Shown here piece by piece: positions 1 to 6,198 of a stretch of 8,804 nt of DNA. The notes under the pieces are model-generated. The model was not told the origin of the DNA. It saw only the letters and a list, made by a program, of their open reading frames with translations, and made no database searches. Origin of the DNA: JBMOGA01 sp049318625 (GTDB taxonomy: Bacteria; Pseudomonadota; Alphaproteobacteria; Rhizobiales; Hyphomicrobiaceae); the NCBI GenBank assembly GCA_049318625.1, contig JBMOGA010000103.1, positions 1 through 8,804 of the forward strand, given 5' to 3'. Position 1 is the stretch's first letter, and each line of letters begins with the position of its first letter. Made by a program: the position numbers and the translations under genes.

Positions 1-108
1 TAAGGGACGTCCATTCCTGTTGAGAAAACCGACCGCGTGAGGGCTGGGGTCACCAGAAATGTTAAGATATAAGCTTAAACTTGGCGAAGCGACAGTTGGA
101 AGACAAAT

Positions 109-1620
109 ATGGCAGGGCTTGATCTGCATGAAGTGTTTGTGCGTTCAGGTGTGCCCACACACACGTTCGTAGAGCCTGTCGAGTTTACTGGCCTCGTTGT
201 CGCACTGAAGACGCCAGGGCGCAGCATCATAATCGAAGGGCCGTCCGGGATCGGCAAAACCACGGCAGCGATGAAGGCGATCGCGGCAGCTGGCCTCACT
301 GACAAGATTATCACGCTCTCAGCGCGCAAGGCTGAGGATGTAGAGATGATTAGAGCGCTAACTTCCTCATTGCCCATCGGAACCGTATTGATAGACGATT
401 TCCATAGATTGAGCGAAGACGTGCGCCGTCCGATCGCCGATTTAATGAAAACGCTAGCTGACGAAGGAGCAAACCACAGCAAGCTTATTGTGCTTGGAAT
501 TCCAAATGCCGGCCAAGCACTACTTCAGTTTGGCACAGACCTTGCCAATCGAATTGAGATCGTGCGAGTAGAGGCAAATCCACAATTCAAGGTGGAAGAG
601 CTTCTCGCCAAAGGCGAGGGAGCATTAAATGTGTCAATCAACATAAAATCCGAGATCGTAGAAGCCGCTCAGGGTAGTTTTTACCTGGCACAAATGCTCG
701 CTCATGAAACTTGCCTTCGAAGTAAGATTCTAAGCACACAGTCAAGTCATTGCAACACGTCTGAAAGCTACGAAGCGGTCTTGACCCAAGTCATGACAAC
801 TCTGGGCCGCTCGTTCCACGACACAACGGTTGCATTCGCGCGAGGTTCAAAACTAAGACGTGAAGGTCGCGCTCCTTACCTGCACTTACTTTATTGGCTG
901 AGCCAAAGCAAGACGTGGACCATAAATGTCGAGCGGGAAGCAAGCCTACACCCCGCTCAAAGAGGAAGCGTAACTCAGGTTGTGACAAAAGGCTTCCTGA
1001 AAGACCTTATATCCGACAGCGAGGCGATTCAAAAAGTTCTCCACTTTGATGGAGTTACACTTGTTGCACAAGACCCGCAATTCGTTTTCTTTATTCGAAA
1101 TATTTCATGGCCTCAGTTTTCAGAGGAAATAGGTTTTCTGACCTTAGAATTCCCATCTCGTTACGACTTTGCATTGTCTTTTGCTGGCGCGGACAGGGAT
1201 ATTGCAGAGGCCCTATTCAAAGCTCTGGAAGAAGAAGAGTTTGAAGTATTTTACGATCGAAATGAGCAACATCGCATCCTCGCGGAGGATCTAGAAGAGT
1301 ATCTTGCCCCAATCTATAATTCAGATGCTCAGCTAGTTGTCTGCATCTTGGGGCCAGACTATCCGAAGCGAGTCTGGACGAAGTTCGAGTCGGAGCAATT
1401 TAAGAAACGCTTTGGTCAAGGAGAGGTAGTGCCGATTGTTCTAAACACTGCACCCCTCGGCATCTTCGATTTGGCTAACACAGTCGGGCATATCAGCTGG
1501 GATCGAAATCACGACATGGAAGAGCAGGTCGGCTCGTCGGTTGATCTGCTAAAGAAAAAGTGCGTTGAGATTCGCGATCGGCGTAAGTCGGAGAGGATCG
1601 ACAAAGCTAAGAAACTTTAG
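109..1620 (+). CDS. STAND/AAA-like ATPase with C-terminal TIR domain, candidate defence effector
   Basis: The 503-residue product has two recognisable parts. The N-terminal half is a P-loop ATPase: Walker A GPSGIGKTT at 44-52, Walker B TVLIDDFHRL at 92-101 with the acidic pair D96-D97, a sensor-1-like strand near 124-135, and a lid with the GSFYLAQML stretch near 189-197. Residues about 215-345 may be winged-helix or linker; I recognise no TPR, WD40 or other repeat sensor. A TIR domain begins at RYDFALSFAGADR (351-363) and continues through VFYDRNE (380-386) and VVCILGPDYPKRVWTKFESE (410-429). E427, four residues after W423, aligns with the catalytic glutamate of NAD-cleaving TIRs. By family knowledge such proteins often consume NAD+ on sensing infection; activity here is inferred. 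The start follows a modest GGAAG at 98-102, six bases upstream. The gene is visibly AT-richer than its neighbours (one hand-counted stretch, 1021-1080, is 45% GC), suggesting horizontal acquisition. No partner gene is adjacent. Confidence 0.9.
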   Translation: MAGLDLHEVFVRSGVPTHTFVEPVEFTGLVVALKTPGRSIIIEGPSGIGKTTAAMKAIAAAGLTDKIITLSARKAEDVEMIRALTSSLPIGTVLIDDFHRLSEDVRRPIADLMKTLADEGANHSKLIVLGIPNAGQALLQFGTDLANRIEIVRVEANPQFKVEELLAKGEGALNVSINIKSEIVEAAQGSFYLAQMLAHETCLRSKILSTQSSHCNTSESYEAVLTQVMTTLGRSFHDTTVAFARGSKLRREGRAPYLHLLYWLSQSKTWTINVEREASLHPAQRGSVTQVVTKGFLKDLISDSEAIQKVLHFDGVTLVAQDPQFVFFIRNISWPQFSEEIGFLTLEFPSRYDFALSFAGADRDIAEALFKALEEEEFEVFYDRNEQHRILAEDLEEYLAPIYNSDAQLVVCILGPDYPKRVWTKFESEQFKKRFGQGEVVPIVLNTAPLGIFDLANTVGHISWDRNHDMEEQVGSSVDLLKKKCVEIRDRRKSERIDKAKKL

Positions 1621-1701
1621 AGCGGCGACTTCCGAGAGAATACAACGGCAGACATGTGAAGGTTTTCAAGTTCTCGTCGCAGGGCCCGTCAGGCACGCAC
1701 G

Positions 1702-1724
1702 GTCCTGGGGACAAGCCCGAGGAC
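1702..1724. repeat. Imperfect extragenic palindrome (GTCCT..AGGAC)
   Basis: GTCCT (1702-1706) pairs with AGGAC (1720-1724). Inside a G/G mismatch, GGG (1708-1710) pairs with CCC (1716-1718) around the loop ACAAG. The sequence resembles the TCCTCGGGCTTGTCCCGAGGA-type palindromes scattered between genes in many alphaproteobacteria (from memory, not searched). It lies 82 bases after the stop of the ATPase-TIR gene, so it might slow transcript decay or aid termination. There is no T-tract. Confidence 0.4.
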
Positions 1725-1803
1725 GACACCCTCGGGATAGGCGGGAACTGGTGGAGATGGAGCAGGCCACGCCCAGGCGCGATGCCCAACCCGCCCCACG
1801 CCC

Positions 1804-1875
1804 GTCATCCCGGACGATCGGCAGCGGATCGGACCTGCGATCCGGGACCGCGTGCGCAAGCCGCATCCGGGCTGC
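1804..1875. repeat. Dispersed intergenic repeat, copy 1 (about 72 bases)
   Basis: This element starts with GTCATCCCGGACGATCGG and ends with GCATCCGGGCTGC. A second copy lies at 4937-5003, and the left 17 bases recur exactly at 6148-6164. Copies 1 and 2 share an identical 23-base core (1837-1859 and 4965-4987). TCCCGGA near the left end can pair with TCCGGGA in the middle, and GCGCA/TGCGC can form a second small stem at the right. Both full copies are preceded by CCGCCCCA. Its position only between genes and its palindromic arms fit a REP/MITE-like dispersed element. Confidence 0.7.
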
Positions 1876-2444
1876 GCCACGCCCTGATCGCGATGCGCGG
1901 CGGGGTGGACGGGCGACGGGGCCCGATGAGAGCACCGGAACGTCGGCTCCCGGAGCGATGCGGATGCAGGGTCGAATAAAGGGCGCCGTTTTGACCCAGG
2001 GCTGCCAGTCGCACCAGACCATCGATCCCAAGCTATCGAGGGATCGGCGGAAACTGACGGCCTTCGATCCTCGACCGGCAGCTGTTGGGGGGCGACCTAC
2101 CGCCGCTTGCAATGGCGCTTGCTCGTGCACGGGCCCCGAAGCCGACGCAGCGGAGGCCGTGTTCGGGTAGCGCCACCCGGTCCGGTTGCTGTTCTCGCGT
2201 CGGAGTGACGCTCGGGGGCAACAGAGCCGCACGCGCCGTCACCGACGGACCAATCGGGGATTTACGGTCCGCCACCAGTCCAGGATACTCCCTCGAAGTC
2301 GAGGTCCGTAAAGTCGCAGCGACGGCGTCTTGAAGTCTCCTGAAACCCAACTGAAATATAGCCGAGAACTGTTTTTGCAAAGCAGCACAGCGTCGCTGGT
2401 TTTTCCACATCGATCTCTATCGGCATCAACGCGAGGGTCCAACG

Positions 2445-3539
2445 ATGCGCCGCCGTGGACTTGCAATGCTTTTCGCTTGCGGATTATTGGCGTGCACGTC
2501 GCAAGCATCGGCAGAGACCCCACCAAAAGACATCGACTTGGAACTCTTCCAAAAGTCCGAAGTCGACCGCAGCAAGGGATGCACGGTTGTACTGTGGCAG
2601 CACAATCGTGATCCTGAAACGGACAAGTATGCGTACCTGTTCGCCGAAACCCTGGTCGGACAGAATTTCAACCGTCAGCCGGCGCGCATCAAGATTGGCG
2701 GTGACGTCAAGACGCTGAAGCGCGTTGCGAAAGGCGGCAAGACGACGGGATACGATCTGTACGAGTTCCAGCTCTACCAACTACCGGCAGCAAACGAGTT
2801 CGTCGTCCTTGAACTCAAGCTCGCCGAAGTGGAGGGCGAGTCGGTCGACGTCGAGGCCGGCAAGATGACTGTCATCATGGATGGAAAGCCGCCATTCCGC
2901 GCGTCCGTCAAAGGCAACGCCGGCTGCATGACGCCCGCCGCGCCCGACAGCGGTCGAAAGTCCGCGCCACCGCGCAGGTCCGAATCCGCTCCGCTTGCGG
3001 AAAAGGTCGCGTCGGCACCGGCTACGAGCCCGAAGTCCGCCAAAGTCGGGCCCGGCATGTTCGAGCGCTACCCCGTGCGCCGCGCGGATGTTCCGGCCAA
3101 GTTGGCAGACGTTGCCAAGAAGCAGTTCGGCTGCGAGCCGGCCATGTTGCAGAAGGGCGTGACGGCATTCCAGCTATCGGAGGACGCCGCGATCTGGCAG
3201 TTGCCCTGCGGGGATTATGGCGCGAAGTTTTCGGCTGTTTACGCACTGGTTTACATTCCCGACCCTTCGGCCGACTACAAGTTCCTGCCTTTGACGCTGC
3301 CGAGAGGCGTCAGCCGAGGGCTTGGCGATCACGCATTGATGGACCCGAAATGGGACATGAAAACGCGGACGGTAACCGGCATCCATACAGAGGGCAACGG
3401 CTCGGATTGCGGTCAGTACGAACGCTATCAAGTGACGGACGAGGGTGGGTTCCGGCTCGTGGAATTCCGCGAGAAGACCAAATGCGTCGGTCGGAGCCTC
3501 AGTCCGCAGGACTTCCCGCTGGTCTACAAGGCGAAGTGA
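2445..3539 (+). CDS. Exported two-domain protein with DUF1176-like C-terminus; tandem paralogue 1
   Basis: The 364-residue product begins with a signal sequence (basic MRRR, hydrophobic core, then LLAC at 14-17 and ASA at 21-23). Either signal peptidase I cuts after A23 or LLAC is a lipobox with C17 lipidated; sequence alone does not decide. Residues 24-161 form a domain nearly repeated in the next gene, bounded by cysteines C46 and C161. I do not recognise this domain. A Pro/Ser/Ala-rich linker covers about 165-205. The C-terminal part (about 206-364) resembles DUF1176: it has WQLPCGDYG (251-259), an MDPKWDMKTRTV strand (299-310), GSDCGQYERY (319-328) and RLVEFREKTKCVG (337-349) before a final DFPLVYKAK. 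Cysteines are even in number (C46/C161, C230, C255, C322, C347), as expected for an oxidised periplasmic protein. GAGGG at 2433-2437, seven bases before ATG, supports the start. Function is unknown; envelope location is inferred. Confidence 0.88.
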   Translation: MRRRGLAMLFACGLLACTSQASAETPPKDIDLELFQKSEVDRSKGCTVVLWQHNRDPETDKYAYLFAETLVGQNFNRQPARIKIGGDVKTLKRVAKGGKTTGYDLYEFQLYQLPAANEFVVLELKLAEVEGESVDVEAGKMTVIMDGKPPFRASVKGNAGCMTPAAPDSGRKSAPPRRSESAPLAEKVASAPATSPKSAKVGPGMFERYPVRRADVPAKLADVAKKQFGCEPAMLQKGVTAFQLSEDAAIWQLPCGDYGAKFSAVYALVYIPDPSADYKFLPLTLPRGVSRGLGDHALMDPKWDMKTRTVTGIHTEGNGSDCGQYERYQVTDEGGFRLVEFREKTKCVGRSLSPQDFPLVYKAK

Positions 3540-3586
3540 CCGGGCAGGCCGTCATGAGGGCCACCGCAACGAGCGAATCACTTCAC

Positions 3587-3591
3587 GAGGA
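3587..3591 (+). promoter_or_regulatory. Ribosome binding site fixing the start of paralogue 2
   Basis: GAGGA lies six bases before the ATG at 3598. It favours that start over the longer frame opening at 3445, which would overlap the preceding gene and put a basic stretch before the signal peptide. It also beats the in-frame ATG at 3619, which has no good Shine-Dalgarno sequence although the signal peptide of paralogue 1 aligns from there. Confidence 0.7.
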
Positions 3592-3597
3592 CTGACG

Positions 3598-4602
3598 ATG
3601 TCTGACCTAAGATTTGCTATGCGCGGCCTTGCGGTGTTCTTTGCCTGCAGCTTGCTGCTACCTATGTCTGCGGGGTTGGCAGAAGCCCCACCAAAGGACG
3701 TCGACCTCGAGCTTTTCGAAAGATCCGAGGTCGACCGTCACAAGGGTTGCAAGGTGGTGCTCTGGCAGCACGATCGCGACCCAGCGCAGGACAAGTACGC
3801 GTACCTGTTCGATGAGTGGCTCATTGGTCAGAATCACGTCCGGCAAACCGCCCGGATAAAGATTGGTGGCAACACCACTTTGCTGAAGCGGGTGGCGACC
3901 GGGGGCAAGACGACAGGCTACGATGTTTTCGAGCACCAGCTCTACCGGCTCCCCGATCCAAACGAATTTGTGATTCTGGAGCTCAAGCTCGCCGAAATGA
4001 AGCTCGGCTCGGTTGACATTGAATCGGGCAAGCTGACTGTCGTCATGGACGGCAAACTCATGTTCCGAGTGGCCGTCAAGGGCAAAGCGGGCTGCGTGAC
4101 CCCGGACACTGCCACGCCGCGCGCCGAAGGCAGCACACCAGCGGGTGGATCTGGCAAGGCATCGTCGGCCAGCCCACGCGCTGCCATGGCCGCCTGCCTT
4201 GAAGCAGCCAAGCTGACGGACATTCCGACAAGTTTCGAGTGTGATTGGAAGAAGGTGATTGGCGACGCTGGCGGCGCGACACTCTCGGGCGAATACAAGC
4301 TGCGCGCCAAGGGGGCGGACGGCACTATGACCATCCTGGAACCCCATGACGGTCCCTCCTATGTCGGCATCGAGACCGTGCGGCATAGTACGACGGCAGT
4401 CTGCGGGGTCGGCCTGGGTGCGTGGCGCGCCGATCGGAATCAACTCGTCGCGATGCTGGACGAGCCGGCGAAATGCGAAGTGCGCATTTCCAGGGTTCCG
4501 GGGGCAACGGCTGTGAAGGTCACGACGACCAACGAATGCAATCCTGACCTTTGTGGTAACGGTTCGTCTTTTGACGGCCAGTGGGTTCGGACGACCAAAT
4601 AG
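3598..4602 (+). CDS. Exported two-domain protein with six-cysteine C-terminus; tandem paralogue 2
   Basis: The product is 334 residues from the ATG at 3598. A signal peptide spans roughly residues 1-28 (MRGLAVFFACSLLLPMSAG within it), with likely cleavage near AGLA/EAPP. Residues 29-166 align without gaps to residues 24-161 of the preceding protein, about 70% identical by eye, and keep the cysteine pair C51/C166 and the motifs DLELF, SEVDR, VVLWQH, DKYAYLF, RIKIGG, GGKTTGYD, NEFV and LELKLAE. After a Gly/Ser/Ala-rich linker (about 168-195), the remaining 140 residues do not resemble the first paralogue. They carry six cysteines (C200, C215, C269, C293, C314, C319), enough for three disulfides, and finish with NECNPDLCGNGSSFDGQWVR. 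That Cys-x4-Cys-...-DG ending recalls small secreted proteins annotated near lysozyme-inhibitor-like families, a weak impression only. Fifty-eight bases separate it from the upstream gene, so co-transcription is likely. Function is unknown. Confidence 0.88.
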   Translation: MSDLRFAMRGLAVFFACSLLLPMSAGLAEAPPKDVDLELFERSEVDRHKGCKVVLWQHDRDPAQDKYAYLFDEWLIGQNHVRQTARIKIGGNTTLLKRVATGGKTTGYDVFEHQLYRLPDPNEFVILELKLAEMKLGSVDIESGKLTVVMDGKLMFRVAVKGKAGCVTPDTATPRAEGSTPAGGSGKASSASPRAAMAACLEAAKLTDIPTSFECDWKKVIGDAGGATLSGEYKLRAKGADGTMTILEPHDGPSYVGIETVRHSTTAVCGVGLGAWRADRNQLVAMLDEPAKCEVRISRVPGATAVKVTTTNECNPDLCGNGSSFDGQWVRTTK

Positions 4603-5118
4603 CCCGCGCGCCAAGTCGATGTTCCGATTCCCCAAGTCCGAGCCGTCCGGGGCATTCGGTTGCTTCCCGCTTTCCCTTTGCAGCGGCAGCAACGCGTCAC
4701 GAATGGCCTTCGTTACGCGCTCCGAACGTCGGCCATTCAACCGATCAGCGACCGATCCTGAAGCCGCGGCTCACGCGAACGCCGATCGACACCATTGGCC
4801 CTGAGAGTCTCTACTCTTCCATCCGCTTCGAGCGCGAAACAGTCAGGGATTGCAGCAAGACCCGCGGCGGTTGCCGCGCTGTGGCGCGCGGCCATGGCGA
4901 CCCGCCCCCTCGAACCACTTCGCTCTCCCCGCCCCAGTCATCCCCGACGATCGGCAGCGGACGAGCGATCCGGGACCGCGTGCGCAAACCGCATCCGGGT
5001 TGCTAGGATCGGGCGCGCGGGGCGCCACGTCGTGCCACGCGGCTTCGAGGTGGCGCTCATGGTCGGGCTGCGGGTTGGCGGCGCGCGATGGCCGCCGGAG
5101 GGGCAAGGTGGGGTGTCC
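4603..5118. other. Noncoding region upstream of the RCC1-like gene
   Basis: These 516 bases carry no gene I can support. Open frames on the plus strand run through into the RCC1-like gene, but the leader lacks a signal-peptide-like start and is interrupted by the dispersed repeat at 4937-5003. Minus-strand frames here are continuations of antisense shadows of the flanking genes. I found no strong terminator just after 4602 and no clear promoter before 5119. Confidence 0.6.
4937..5003. repeat. Dispersed intergenic repeat, copy 2 (about 67 bases)
   Basis: This copy is in the same orientation as the one at 1804-1875. It shares GATCGGCAGCGGA, then after a short indel the identical 23-base core (4965-4987), then CCGCATCCGGG with one C-to-T change after it. 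Its left arm reads GTCATCCCCGAC, with one substitution that weakens the palindrome. The flanking CCGCCCCA upstream is also shared. It lies about 115 bases before the RCC1-like gene. Confidence 0.7.
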
Positions 5119-6036
5119 ATGAGTTTCGTTCGATGCGTGCGCCGTGTTGTCCAGGGGCTCGTGGCGCTTTTGTTGATCGCCGGGCCGTGCCGGGGCGACA
5201 GCTCGGGTCCGGATCTCGCCTCGTACTACGACCGCCACATGGCCATCGTCGATGGCGCGGCATTCGGCTGGACCGGCTCCGGCCAACCGAAGCGGCTGCG
5301 CGATGGCGTGAAGCAGGTCGGCGTCTCGAACGACAGCTATCTCGCGCTGACGGCCGACGGCGTTTTGCTGAGATGGTCGGGCGAGGCCCGCGATGCCACG
5401 CCCCTCATGAGCGGCGTGGCGTCCTTCGCATCGGGCCGGACGGGCGTGTTCGCCATCGATACCGGACGCGCGCTCTGGCATATCGGCCCGAACGGCACCC
5501 CGAGGCGGGTCGCCGCCGACGTGGTCGCGGCCTCGATCGGAGACGGCGCCGACTACTACGTGACGTCGGAAGGGTCCCTGCACGTGAAAGGCAATGCCAA
5601 CCGCGGTCAGTACGGCGATGGACGGCTGCTGCCGACGGCGGAGTTCGTGCGCACCGCGGACGACGCCGTCGACGTCAAGGCGCATACCGGGCACGCCATC
5701 TACCTCGCCCGCAACGGCGACGTGCTGGGGACCGGCGGCAACATCTTCGGCCCGCTGTCGACGCACGGGCTGGGTGACAAGGCCACGCGATGGGGCAGGA
5801 TCTTCGACGCGGCCATGGGCGTGGCCACGGGCGCCTCGCATACGGCCGCTATACGCCGCGACAAGACCTTGTGGATCTGGGGCGCCGGCTACGGTCCCGC
5901 GCCGCGCAAGGTGCTGGACAATGTGACGACGGTCGCGGCCGGCAGCGGCGACACCATCGCGCGGACGGCCGATGGCGCGCTGTGGCAGTGGGAGGCCGGA
6001 AAAGCGCCGCGCCGGATCGAGCCCGGTCCCCGTTGA
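5119..6036 (+). CDS. Exported RCC1-like beta-propeller protein
   Basis: The product is 305 residues from the ATG at 5119. A signal peptide covers about residues 1-26 (VVQGLVALLLIAGPCRG). The rest is built of degenerate RCC1-type blades of about 35-50 residues, each with an aromatic or glycine-rich turn followed by V(A/S)xxx and an A-(L/I) strand: AAFGWTGSG (47-55), LLRWSG (83-88), ALWHIG (118-123), SLHVKGNANRGQYGDG (153-168), DVLGTGGNIFGPLSTHG (201-217), TLWIWGAG (250-257) and ALWQWE (287-292). NANRGQYGDG is the canonical RCC1 turn and ASHTAAI (239-245) a typical blade strand. Such propellers are binding scaffolds; no catalytic residues are evident. The start was chosen because it gives a proper signal peptide and follows AAGGTGGGG at 5105-5113. 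An in-frame ATG at 5059 and the longer frame from 4795 are less likely. The ligand is unknown. Confidence 0.82.
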   Translation: MSFVRCVRRVVQGLVALLLIAGPCRGDSSGPDLASYYDRHMAIVDGAAFGWTGSGQPKRLRDGVKQVGVSNDSYLALTADGVLLRWSGEARDATPLMSGVASFASGRTGVFAIDTGRALWHIGPNGTPRRVAADVVAASIGDGADYYVTSEGSLHVKGNANRGQYGDGRLLPTAEFVRTADDAVDVKAHTGHAIYLARNGDVLGTGGNIFGPLSTHGLGDKATRWGRIFDAAMGVATGASHTAAIRRDKTLWIWGAGYGPAPRKVLDNVTTVAAGSGDTIARTADGALWQWEAGKAPRRIEPGPR

Positions 6037-6061
6037 CGGGACCCCGTTGCGACGACGCAAC
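6025..6061 (+). terminator. Two small hairpins at the end of the RCC1-like gene, possible terminator
   Basis: GGTCCC (6025-6030) pairs with GGGACC (6038-6043) around a loop that contains the TGA stop codon. Immediately after, GTTGCG (6046-6051) pairs with CGCAAC (6056-6061) around ACGA. Both stems are six perfect base pairs. Neither is followed by a T-tract, so a classical intrinsic terminator is not shown. They could instead protect the 3' end of the transcript or pause polymerase between convergent genes. Confidence 0.3.
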
Positions 6062-6145
6062 CGCATGGGTCAGGCGCGGCTCGAGCAGATCGGCGGCAGC
6101 AAGGGCATCGCGCGCGGGGGTAACGTCCGCCCGCGGGACCCGGTG

Positions 6146-6178
6146 CCGTCATCCCGGACGATCGATCCGGGATGACGG
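6146..6178. repeat. REP-like perfect palindrome between convergent genes (repeat copy 3, shortened)
   Basis: CCGTCATCCCGGA (6146-6158) is the exact reverse complement of TCCGGGATGACGG (6166-6178), with the seven-base loop CGATCGA. The left 17 bases from 6148 are identical to the left end of copy 1 at 1804. The interior of the longer element is missing and the right arm is a full complement, so this is either the simple ancestral form or a deletion derivative. It sits 109 bases past the RCC1-like stop and 20 bases beyond the end of the convergent fumarylacetoacetate-hydrolase-family gene, where a 13-bp stem could block read-through in both directions. Confidence 0.75.
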
Positions 6179-6198
6179 ACGGGGAGCGTCGCTGGCGG

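Larger units (their letters stand above)
1621..2444. other. Noncoding region between the ATPase-TIR gene and the tandem paralogues
   Basis: These 824 bases hold no gene I can support. Several short open frames exist on both strands, but they overlap one another, change frame across repeats and show no domain or export signal. AT-richer composition continues from the ATPase-TIR gene to about 1675, then turns GC-rich. The region contains two extragenic palindromes (1702-1724 and 1804-1875, listed separately) and a small inverted repeat, CGATCCC (2023-2029) and GGGATCG (2040-2046), around a 10-base spacer. The last 110 bases are again AT-richer and probably contain the promoter of the gene at 2445, but I could not find a convincingly spaced -35/-10 pair. 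Confidence 0.6.

Noticed and set aside
1..40. Resemblance between ATTCCTGTTGAGAAAACC at the left edge and GATTCTGTCGAAAAACC near the right edge, suggesting insertion-sequence ends flanking the whole window.
   Set aside because: The match needs gaps and several mismatches over a very short stretch, and the two are in the same orientation. It is too weak to call without flanking sequence.
62..78. TTAAG..CTTAA inverted repeat and a TATAAG box upstream of the ATPase-TIR gene as promoter or operator.
   Set aside because: No -35 element lies at proper spacing (positions 45-50 read TGGGGT) and five-base arms are common by chance in AT-rich DNA.
1565..2232. Overlapping open frames on both strands just after the ATPase-TIR gene.
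   Set aside because: They pass through the palindromic repeats, change composition midway, overlap one another and show no conserved motif or convincing ribosome binding site.
2330..2362. TTGAAG (2330-2335) with TATAGC (2357-2362) as a sigma-70-type promoter for paralogue 1.
   Set aside because: The 21-base spacer is too long for a standard promoter and neither box is a strong match.
3658..4740. A 360-codon minus-strand frame antisense to paralogue 2.
   Set aside because: The plus-strand gene is supported by its paralogue, its signal peptide and a ribosome binding site. The antisense frame is not preserved as a comparable gene opposite paralogue 1.
4843..6066. A 407-codon minus-strand frame antisense to the RCC1-like gene.
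   Set aside because: The plus strand has recognisable RCC1 blades and a signal peptide. The antisense protein is low-complexity Arg/Gly/Ala-rich and runs through the dispersed repeat.
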